Below, one piece after another: positions 41,181 through 47,902 of a DNA stretch of 64,000 nucleotides. Each line of letters starts with the position of its first letter. Positions within the stretch are counted from its first letter, which is position 1. The stretch lies in NCBI RefSeq assembly GCF_000373645.1, contig NZ_KB892023.1, positions 25,630 to 89,629 of the forward strand, written 5' to 3'. This DNA is from Streptomyces sp. ATexAB-D23. Its GTDB lineage: Bacteria; Actinomycetota; Actinomycetes; Streptomycetales; Streptomycetaceae. The notes under the pieces were generated by a model. It saw only the letters and a list, made by a program, of their open reading frames with translations, was not told the DNA's origin and made no database searches. A program made the translations under genes and the position numbers.

Positions 41181-41960
41181 ATGCGCCCGATCGGCACCGC
41201 GACCCGCGGGACCACCAACCCGAACCGGCTGCGCCGCATGGACCGCTGGATCGCCGCCACGCACGGCCCCGCCCTGCGCCGCGCCGAGTCCCCCGTCGCG
41301 GTCGACCTCGGTTACGGGGCCGCGCCCTGGACCGCCGTCGAACTGCTGGAGCGCCTGCGCACCGCCGAACCGCGCACCCGGGTGGTCGGCGTCGAGATCT
41401 CCCCGGAACGGGTCGCCGCCGCGCAGCCGTACGCGCGCGACGGCCTGACCTTCCGGCACGGCGGCTTCGAGATCCCGCTGCCGGAGCGGCCCGTGCTGAT
41501 CCGGGCGGCGAACGTGCTGCGCCAGTACGACGAGGGCGAGGTGGCCGCCGTCTGGCAGCGGCTGTGCGAGCGGCTCGCGCCGGGCGGGCTGCTGGTGGAG
41601 GGGACCTGCGACGAGATCGGACGCCGGCACGTCTGGGTGGCGCTCGGCCCCGAAGGGCCGCGCACGGTGACCTTCGCGACCCGGCTCGGCTCGCTGGACC
41701 GGCCGTCCGATCTCGCGGAGCGCCTGCCGAAGGCGCTGATCCACCGCAATGTGCCGGGTGAGCGGGTGCACGCGTTCCTGCGCGACTTCGACCGGGCGTG
41801 GGCGGCCGCGGCCCCTTACGCGTCCCTGGGGGCCCGGCAGCGCTGGATCACGGCCGTGCGTGCGCTGTCGGGCGACTGGCCGCTGACGGACGGGGTACGC
41901 CGGTGGCGCCAGGGCGAAGTGACGGTGGAGTGGGCGGCGCTGGAGCCCGGGGGGCCTTGA
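41181..41960 (+). CDS. class I SAM-dependent methyltransferase-like protein
   Basis: 259 residues. The SAM-binding loop reads AVDLGYGAAPWTAVEL, then VVGVEISPERVAAAQPYA (acidic residue for the ribose) and LIRAANVLRQYDEGEVAAVW. The first glycine motif is DLGYGAAP rather than DxGxGxG, which is usual for this conserved group beside mshA. Substrate unknown. TACGCT is seven bases before the ATG and no Shine-Dalgarno is present, indicating a leaderless transcript. Divergent from mshA with 229 bases between. Confidence 0.8.
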   Translation: MRPIGTATRGTTNPNRLRRMDRWIAATHGPALRRAESPVAVDLGYGAAPWTAVELLERLRTAEPRTRVVGVEISPERVAAAQPYARDGLTFRHGGFEIPLPERPVLIRAANVLRQYDEGEVAAVWQRLCERLAPGGLLVEGTCDEIGRRHVWVALGPEGPRTVTFATRLGSLDRPSDLAERLPKALIHRNVPGERVHAFLRDFDRAWAAAAPYASLGARQRWITAVRALSGDWPLTDGVRRWRQGEVTVEWAALEPGGP

Positions 41961-42267
41961 GGCGCGGTCGACTCGGGGACGACTCGGGGAGACTCGGGGC
42001 GCGGGGCCGGGATTCACCCTTTCGAGGGGAACGTCGGCCGTGCATCGTTCGTCGGAGTGAGTGGGACATCGCGATCGCGGGGGTGGCGGGGAGTGACGGA
42101 GCAGCGGGCGGTGTCCATGGACCGGGTTGTGTCGATCGGGGCATGCAGGCCGGGGTGTGTCTGCCTCTGTTGCTTTTCCGTACGGCATGGCACGATCTCG
42201 ATCGACGCTGGATGTTACTGACGGTAAATCAGATAGCTGGGTTGGGAACTGCTCGGAGGGGGAGCCC
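41961..42267. other. 307-base region upstream of the NlpC/P60 gene
   Basis: No gene seen. The first 40 bases hold three GACTCGGGG units. The last 90 bases are less GC-rich and probably contain the promoter of the NlpC/P60 gene. I looked for a c-di-AMP (ydaO) riboswitch, common before wall hydrolase genes in Streptomyces, and did not find its conserved elements. Confidence 0.45.
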
Positions 42268-43341
42268 GTGTACCGACGTCACTGTGCCGCCGCCGCGATC
42301 ACTCTGGTCTGCGCGCTGGCGGTCCTCGCCTCGCCGGTCCAGGCGTTCGCCGCACCGGCAGCGCCCGTGCCGGCCGCCCCGCCCGAGGCGCCGGCGAAGC
42401 CCGGGAAGAAGAGCCTCGAAGAGGTGCGCCAGGAGATCGACGCGCTGTACCTCAAGGCCGGTGCCGCCACGGACGCGTACAACCTCGCCGAGGAGAAGGC
42501 CAAGAAGCAGTCGGGCGAGCTGGTCGAGCTGGCCCAGGCGATAGTCGAGGGCCAGGCGAAGATCGCCGACCTCAAGAACCGGGCCGGTGCCCAGGCCCGC
42601 GAGCAGTACCGCAACGCCGGACTGCCGGCAGGCGCGCGGCTCATGCTCAGCGGCGACCCGCAGCTCTTCCTCGACGGGGTGAGCCGCGCCCGCCAGGGCC
42701 AGCAGGCCACCAAGGGTCTCCTGGGAGAACTGACCAGGACGCAGAACGACTTGGAGACGTACACCAAGGACGCCAGCACCAACTGGACGAAGCTCGAAGC
42801 CAATCGCGTCAAGCAGGCCAAGGCCAAGAAGAAGATCAACGCCCAGATAGCGGCGGCGAAGAAGCTGGAGTCCCAGCTGGAGAAGGAGGAGCGCGCCCGG
42901 CTCCTGAAGATGGAGCAGGAGGCGGCGTACCAGGCACAGACCGCCTGGCTGAGCTCCGGCGCGCTCAAGGAGATCAACCGCGAGGCAAGCCCCAGCGGCA
43001 AGAAGGCGGTGGCCTTCGCGACCGCCCAGATCGGCAAGCCGTACGTGTGGGGAGCGGAGGGCCCGAAGTCGTACGACTGCTCCGGGCTGACGTCCCAGGC
43101 GTGGGCGGCGGCCGGCCGGCCGATCCCGCGCACCTCGCAGGAGCAGTGGCGGCTGCTGCCGCACATCGCGATCAAGGACATGCGCCCCGGCGACCTGATC
43201 ATCTACCACGGTGACGCCACCCACGTCGGGATGTACGTCGGCGACGGCGCGATCGTGCACGCCCCGCGCCCCGGCCGCAACGTCACGCTGGCCGGAGCGG
43301 GCTCGATGCAGATACTCGGCGTGGTCCGCCCCGACGCGTAG
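42268..43341 (+). CDS. secreted NlpC/P60 cell-wall endopeptidase
   Basis: 357 residues from GTG with GGAGGGGGAG upstream. Signal peptide (AAAITLVCALAVLASPVQAFA), then a long coiled coil of about 180 residues (EEVRQEIDALYLKAG through LEKEERARLLKMEQE) and a C-terminal NlpC/P60 domain. The catalytic triad is visible: Cys in YDCSGLTSQAW, His in GDATHVGMYVGD and a downstream His in IVHAPRPG. It should cut D-Glu-mDAP-type bonds in peptidoglycan stem peptides. The coiled coil resembles those of RipA/CwlO-type hydrolases held inactive until activated at division or branching sites. Confidence 0.92.
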   Translation: MYRRHCAAAAITLVCALAVLASPVQAFAAPAAPVPAAPPEAPAKPGKKSLEEVRQEIDALYLKAGAATDAYNLAEEKAKKQSGELVELAQAIVEGQAKIADLKNRAGAQAREQYRNAGLPAGARLMLSGDPQLFLDGVSRARQGQQATKGLLGELTRTQNDLETYTKDASTNWTKLEANRVKQAKAKKKINAQIAAAKKLESQLEKEERARLLKMEQEAAYQAQTAWLSSGALKEINREASPSGKKAVAFATAQIGKPYVWGAEGPKSYDCSGLTSQAWAAAGRPIPRTSQEQWRLLPHIAIKDMRPGDLIIYHGDATHVGMYVGDGAIVHAPRPGRNVTLAGAGSMQILGVVRPDA

Positions 43342-43940
43342 TCCTTGAGCGGACGGCGGAGGCGGGGGCCGGTGCGCGGGGCGGTCCTCGGCGGGGGGCG
43401 CGGGTTCGGGCGGCGGGAGCGGGTGACGCGGGGCGGTTCCGGGCAGCCGGGGAGCGCCCCCGGCTCGGGCGGCGGGAGCGGGGGCCGGTGCGCGAGGCGG
43501 TCACGGGTGACGCGGGGCGGCTATCGGCAGCGGGGCGGTTCCGGGCAGCCGGGGAGCGCACCCGGCTCGGGCGGCGGGCTCGCCGCCGACGTGACCAAGC
43601 CCCCGGCTCGGCGGTGGGCCGGGCTCCGACGTGGGCGGGGCCCGGAGTGGGCGGCGCCCTGGCGTGCCCGTGGCGTGAGCGGGGCGTGCCCGTGGTGTGA
43701 GCGGGGCCGCTTCCGCCACCCCCGGCCGGCGTGACCATTGTCATGCCGTCGTGGGTGGCCCCGGGGCGACCGGTCGCGCCTGATCCGTGACCTGACGCGG
43801 CTTATGGCGGTGCATATGCCGGGGGCCGCGTGCGAGTCGCCATTCCGTTCCCGCGCCCCGTACCGCTATGGTCCCCGTCTGGCGGGTCGTCGATCGTCGT
43901 TCCGCCGCGCCCTCGGGGGGAGGGAAGGAAACCCGAACCG
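43342..43940. repeat. GC-rich intergenic region with a duplicated 46-bp segment
   Basis: No gene seen in these 599 bases. A 46-base segment at 43431-43476 recurs at 43533-43578 with a single change, 102 bases apart, and GTGACGCGGGGCGG also recurs. The rightmost 100 bases (43,840-43,940) are likely the promoter and leader of the receiver-PP2C gene; GGAAGGA stands about 12 bases before its ATG. Confidence 0.6.
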
Positions 43941-45284
43941 ATGCCCGTATCCGTACCGCAGCCGTGTTCCGCCCCCGCTGCGGAGACCAGCTCCGGCGCC
44001 GGCCTCACCCTCCTGGTGATCGAGGACGACCCCGCGGGCACCTTCACCGCACCGGAGCTCTCCGCGGCGGCCGGTGCCCGGGTCCGTATCCGGGCCGCCC
44101 GCAACCTCACCGAGGCGGGCCGTCTCCTCACCGACGACGTGGACTGCATCCTGCTGGACCTGGCGCTTCCGGCCGGCGCCGAGTCGCGCGGCGACCGGGA
44201 GGGCGACGAGGACGGGCTTGCCACGCTCAAGCACGTACTGCGGATGGCGCCCCGCCACGCCGTGCTCGCCCTCACCGCGGAGGACGACGCCGAGCTGGCC
44301 GCCGAGGCGGTCCGGGTGGGCGCGCAGGACCATCTCTTCCGCGGCGAGCTGGACAGCAGGCTGCTGAGCCGGGCCATCCGTTACGCCGTCGAACGCAAAC
44401 GCGCCGACGTCGCGCAGCACCAGCTCACCGAGTCCCGGCTGCGCGCCCAGGAGAACGCCCGGCTGGAACGCGGGCTGCTCCCCACCCCGCTGCTCGAAGG
44501 CTCCGACCTGCGCTTCGCGGCCCACTACCGGCCGGGCCGCAGCCGGGCCCTGCTCGGCGGGGACTTCTACGACACGGTCCGCACCCCGGACGGCACGGTC
44601 CACGCGATGATCGGCGACGTCTGCGGCCACGGCCCGGACGAGGCGGCGCTCGGGGTGGAGCTGCGCATAGCGTGGCGGGCTTTGACGCTGGCGGGGCTCT
44701 GCGGCGACGAACTGCTGTCGACCCTCCAGCAGGTCCTGGAGCACGAGCGGGAGAGCGAGGAGATCTTCGCGACGCTCTGCACCGTCGACATCGCCCCGGA
44801 CGGCCGCCGGGCGGGCCTGTGCCTGGCGGGCCATCCCGCCCCGCTGATCGCCCGCCGGGGACGGGCGGCGCAGCTGCTGCCGTACGAGGACGGCGGACCC
44901 GCGCTGGGCCTGCTGCCGCGTGCGCGGTGGCCCCGCAGGCAGGTGGAGCTGGGCGGCTCGTGGAGCCTGATGATGTACACGGACGGACTGATCGAGGGCC
45001 GCGTCGGCGACGGCACGCGGCGGCTGGGCCAGGACGGCATGGTCGCGATGGTCAACCGGCAGCTGGCCGAGGGCCTGGCCGGTGAGGAACTGCTGGAGGC
45101 GGCGGTCACCCACGTGCGGGAGCTGAACGGCGGCGAGCTGACCGACGACGTGGCGGTGCTGCTGCTCGACCGCGACCAGGAGACCGTGCGTCACCGGCCG
45201 GCGGGCGCCGGCCGGAGTGTGAACATCCCGCGTCCCCGCCCCGGCCGGTCCTCACCCGCGAGGGCTCAGCGCCCGCCGTTGTAG
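43941..45284 (+). CDS. receiver domain fused to PP2C-type (SpoIIE-like) serine phosphatase
   Basis: About 447 residues. N-terminal receiver-like domain (TLLVIEDDPAGTFTA, DDVDCILLDLALPAG with the Asp, VLALTAEDDAELAAEA, QDHLFRGEL in place of the usual Lys-Pro). A helical linker (ESRLRAQENARLERGLLPTPL) joins it to a PP2C/RsbU domain with LLGGDFYDTVRT, MIGDVCGHGPDEAALG and LMMYTDGLIEGR, all metal-binding Asp present. Such proteins dephosphorylate anti-sigma antagonists. The receiver lacks the canonical Lys, so its phosphorylation is uncertain. The 3' end overlaps the convergent DUF2516 gene by 19 bases. Confidence 0.87.
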   Translation: MPVSVPQPCSAPAAETSSGAGLTLLVIEDDPAGTFTAPELSAAAGARVRIRAARNLTEAGRLLTDDVDCILLDLALPAGAESRGDREGDEDGLATLKHVLRMAPRHAVLALTAEDDAELAAEAVRVGAQDHLFRGELDSRLLSRAIRYAVERKRADVAQHQLTESRLRAQENARLERGLLPTPLLEGSDLRFAAHYRPGRSRALLGGDFYDTVRTPDGTVHAMIGDVCGHGPDEAALGVELRIAWRALTLAGLCGDELLSTLQQVLEHERESEEIFATLCTVDIAPDGRRAGLCLAGHPAPLIARRGRAAQLLPYEDGGPALGLLPRARWPRRQVELGGSWSLMMYTDGLIEGRVGDGTRRLGQDGMVAMVNRQLAEGLAGEELLEAAVTHVRELNGGELTDDVAVLLLDRDQETVRHRPAGAGRSVNIPRPRPGRSSPARAQRPPL

Positions 45285-45601
45285 GGCCCGTACGGGCCGT
45301 CGCTGCTGGAGCCGCCGCTGCGGCGGCCGCCGCCGGAGACGGCCTTGAGGGCGGGCCGTACGTCGACCAGGAACACGATGGACGCGACGAGCCCGGCGAT
45401 CTGGATGAACACCATCGGCACCCAGAGGTTCACGACCACCGCGATCCCGAGGATGACCAGCCAGAAGGGCTTCGTCTGCTTGCCCGCCGCGCGGTACGCG
45501 TCCTCGCGGGCGATCGCGGCCATGACCAACGCCACGACGGCGAGGACGGTTATGACCGTGAAGATGAGCCCGAGGAACGTCTGAAAGCCTTCGAGCAACA
45601 T
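45266..45601 (-). CDS. DUF2516-family small membrane protein
   Basis: 111 residues. Three hydrophobic segments (GLIFTVITVLAVVALVMAAI, PFWLVILGIAVVVNLWVP, FIQIAGLVASIVFLVDV) and a Gly/Ser/Tyr-rich tail. DUF2516 proteins are confined to actinobacteria and have no known function; they lie next to HBHA-like and HTH genes, as here. The ATG at 45601 has AGGCGG eight bases upstream. Confidence 0.85.
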   Translation of the reverse strand: MLLEGFQTFLGLIFTVITVLAVVALVMAAIAREDAYRAAGKQTKPFWLVILGIAVVVNLWVPMVFIQIAGLVASIVFLVDVRPALKAVSGGGRRSGGSSSDGPYGPYNGGR

Positions 45602-45719
45602 GATGTGCACCGCCTAGTGAGTGGGTGAGCGCCTCCCGGCCAAGGTACCGGGAGCGCGGGACGGACCCGAACAAAAGCTGCCCGCCCGCCCTCCCGGCAC
45701 ACCTGCCGGAAGCACGGTC

Positions 45720-46373
45720 CTACTTGGCGGAGGGCGGCGTGGCCTTCTTCGCTGCGGGCTTGCGCGCGGGTGCCTTCTTGGCGGCGGCGGGCTTCGCGGT
45801 GCCGGCGGGCTTCGCAGCAGCCGGCTTCGCCGCGGCGGCGGGCCTCACGGCCGGGGCGGGCTTCGCGGCGGCGGGCTTCACGGCGGGGGCGGGCTTCGCG
45901 GCGGCCGGGCGGGCCTCCTTGCGCGGCTCGACGACGACGGCGATCTCGACGATCTCCTCGGCGGTCTCGCCCCGCCACGTCCGCACGGTCTGCTCGCCGC
46001 GCTCGGCGACCTTCTCGTACGTCTCCCGGGCCCTGACCGCGTACTCGGCGGCCACGCCCACCCCGCGCAGCGCCAGGTCCTGGGCGTTCTCGCCGAGCTT
46101 CTTCAGGTCGGTGTCGAACGCGCCGATCACCTCGGTGACCTTGGCCTGCAACGTGGCCTGCGCCTCCTTGGCCTGCCCGGCGACCTTCTCCTGCACGGCC
46201 TTGGGGTCGGCGTTGCGCACGGCCTCGATGCGCTCGGGCGCCTCGGCCCGCAGCTGTTCGAGCAGCGCCGGGACCTTACGGGCCTGGCGCACCGCGAGGT
46301 CGGCGGTGCCGGCGGCGAAGTAGAGGGGGGTCGGGTCGGTGAGGGTCTTGCGCAGGTCATCGGTGATGGCCAT
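45720..46373 (-). CDS. HBHA-like protein with Lys/Ala/Pro-rich histone H1-type tail
   Basis: 217 residues. The first about 150 form a helical, coiled-coil-rich domain (MAITDDLRKTLTDPTPLYFAAGTADL starts it; then AVQEKVAGQAKEAQATLQAK). The last 65 are repeats of the PAAAKPAPAV/PAAKK type, strongly basic, as in mycobacterial heparin-binding haemagglutinin and histone-like proteins. It may bind polyanions (DNA or glycans). It follows the XRE regulator gene in the same direction, 51 bases downstream, so the two may be co-transcribed. Confidence 0.8.
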   Translation of the reverse strand: MAITDDLRKTLTDPTPLYFAAGTADLAVRQARKVPALLEQLRAEAPERIEAVRNADPKAVQEKVAGQAKEAQATLQAKVTEVIGAFDTDLKKLGENAQDLALRGVGVAAEYAVRARETYEKVAERGEQTVRTWRGETAEEIVEIAVVVEPRKEARPAAAKPAPAVKPAAAKPAPAVRPAAAAKPAAAKPAGTAKPAAAKKAPARKPAAKKATPPSAK

Positions 46374-46424
46374 GACTGTGGTCCTCCCGGATCATCAGAC
46401 TGAGTGTGAGGGTGGTGGAAGCTC

Positions 46425-46856
46425 TCAAGGTGTATCGGCAGCACTGCCACCGGGACTGAAGGGCGCGTCCGGTGCGGACGCCTCCGCTTCCTCTGCCCCG
46501 GGCTCGTCGTCCAAGCCGTTCTCCTTGCGGAAGGAGGCGTAGATCTGGAGCAGCACGCTCTTCTGCCGCTCGTTGATCGACGGATCGGCGAGGATCACCG
46601 CCCGCGTCTCCAGTTCCTCCCGCTCCCGCTCGTCCAGAATCCCGGCGCGCACGTACAGGGTCTCGGCGGAGATCCGCAGCGCCTTGGCGACCTGCTGCAA
46701 CACCTCGGCGCTGGGCTTGCGCAGCCCGCGCTCGATCTGGCTCAGGTAGGGGTTGGACACCCCGGCCGCGTCGGCGAGCTGCCGCAGCGAGAGCTGAGCG
46801 TTGCGGCGCTGCTCGCGCAGGTAGTCGCCGAGGTTGCCGACGTTGAGTGATGCCAT
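46425..46856 (-). CDS. XRE-family helix-turn-helix transcriptional regulator
   Basis: 143 residues. The N-terminal HTH spans GDYLREQRRNAQLSLRQLAD, AAGVSNPYLSQIERGLRKPS and AEVLQQVAKAL, with all XRE hallmarks. A helical middle part and an acidic Pro/Ala tail follow. The GTG at 46871 is an alternative start. A perfect 11-bp inverted repeat stands 27 bases upstream and is probably its own operator, so autoregulation and control of the HBHA-like gene are likely. Confidence 0.87.
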   Translation of the reverse strand: MASLNVGNLGDYLREQRRNAQLSLRQLADAAGVSNPYLSQIERGLRKPSAEVLQQVAKALRISAETLYVRAGILDEREREELETRAVILADPSINERQKSVLLQIYASFRKENGLDDEPGAEEAEASAPDAPFSPGGSAADTP

Positions 46857-46883
46857 GCGTCGATGGTGCACCCGCCCTGCTAA

Positions 46884-46909
46884 CTATTGCAAGCAGACGC
46901 TTGCAATAG
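46884..46909. promoter_or_regulatory. palindromic operator upstream of the XRE regulator
   Basis: CTATTGCAAGC (46884-46894) and GCTTGCAATAG (46899-46909) form perfect 11-bp arms around AGAC. It lies in the promoter zone of the XRE gene, 44 bases from the left end of the transposon. Confidence 0.7.
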
Positions 46910-46943
46910 TGTTCGATGCCACTCGGGCGAGCCTCTGTGACGC

Positions 46944-46952
46944 GCAGCGACG
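46944..46952. repeat. left copy of 9-bp target-site duplication
   Basis: GCAGCGACG directly abuts the left transposon end; the identical 9-mer at 52818-52826 abuts the right end. Confidence 0.75.
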
Positions 46953-46968
46953 TGTCCTGTCTCCGCGA

Positions 46969-47060
46969 TGTGTAGGCAGTCCCGCTCGTCTGTAGGCATG
47001 CGCGGCCGTGTCCCGGTCATGTGTAGGCAAGTTCTGGAGAGTTCCGGTCTTGTGTAGGTA
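46969..47060 (+). repeat. left-end array of four TnsB-type binding sites
   Basis: Direct copies of TGTGTAGGCA-like decamers start at 46969, 46989 (TCTGTAGGCA), 47020 and 47051 (TGTGTAGGTA), spaced 20, 31 and 31 bases. Repeated sites inside each end are a defining feature of Tn7-family elements, bound by TnsB. Confidence 0.8.
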
Positions 47061-47119
47061 CGGCGGTCACGGCGCTTCTACGGTCGAAGTGGCTGGTCGG
47101 CGTCGTACCGGAGGCCCGG

Positions 47120-47902
47120 ATGGATGTGCGCGAGGTGGCGGCGGAGGATGTCGAGCTGGAGTACACCAGCGCGGCCGGGGTCCGCGAGCGAGGGTCTTTG
47201 GGACGTCTGTGGTCGGTCCCGTTCGAGTCGGTACGGCCCGAGCGCCGGTTCCCGGCTTTCCGAGGTCAGGGCAACTGGTGCGGCTGGTACTGGTCGGCGA
47301 CCTGCGGCGGGCATGTGGGATATGAGTCGTGGCTGGAGCGCGACCACTTGATGGTGCTCGACTTCGATCCGCTGGTGATGGGCATGGCTTCGCAGCCGTT
47401 CCGGCTGTCGTGGACCCGGCCAGACGGGAAGCGGGTGCGGCACACACCGGACTTCTTCGTCCGCCGCGACGACGGCACGGGCCTGGTGGTGGACGTGCGT
47501 CCGGACGAGCGGATCGGGCCGGATGACGCGGCGAAGTTCACGGTGACGGCGGCGGCATGCCGGTCGGTGGGCTGGGACTTCGCGCGGGTGGGGACGCCGG
47601 AAGGGGTGCTGATGGCGAACGTGCGGTGGCTGGCCGGCTACCGCCATCCGCGGGTGCACTGCCCGGAGGTCGCCGCCCGGCTGGTGAAGGTGTTCGCCGA
47701 CGGCGGCGGGTTATTGGCCGGGGCCCTGCGGGTGGGCGATCAGATCGCGGTGCTGCCGGTGCTGTTCCACCTGCTCTGGCGCGGGGTCCTGGCCGTGGAT
47801 CTGGAGGCCGGGCTGTTGTCGGCGGATTCGCAAGTCCGGCTCGGCATGGTGCGGGAAGGGGGCGGGGATGCCTTCGCGTCCACGGCTGCTGCGAGCGGGT
47901 GA
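47120..47902 (+). CDS. tnsA: TnsA-like heteromeric transposase endonuclease subunit
   Basis: 260 residues, PD-(D/E)xK nuclease fold. Expected active-site residues: Glu69 (or Glu73) in YESWLERDHLMVLDFDP, Asp111 in RHTPDFFV and the D-x-K motif as VVDVRP (Asp125, Arg127), so the catalytic Lys of Tn7 TnsA is replaced by Arg, apparently common in the actinobacterial branch. TnsA cuts the 5' ends so the element moves by cut-and-paste rather than replicative cointegration. GGAGG precedes the ATG. A rare TTA leucine codon lies at 47711-47713. The 3' end overlaps tnsB by 35 bases. Confidence 0.85.
   Translation: MDVREVAAEDVELEYTSAAGVRERGSLGRLWSVPFESVRPERRFPAFRGQGNWCGWYWSATCGGHVGYESWLERDHLMVLDFDPLVMGMASQPFRLSWTRPDGKRVRHTPDFFVRRDDGTGLVVDVRPDERIGPDDAAKFTVTAAACRSVGWDFARVGTPEGVLMANVRWLAGYRHPRVHCPEVAARLVKVFADGGGLLAGALRVGDQIAVLPVLFHLLWRGVLAVDLEAGLLSADSQVRLGMVREGGGDAFASTAAASG

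Noticed and set aside
42130..42267. c-di-AMP (ydaO) riboswitch before the NlpC/P60 gene
   Set aside because: Such riboswitches often precede wall hydrolase genes in Streptomyces, but the conserved purine-rich core elements are not visible here.
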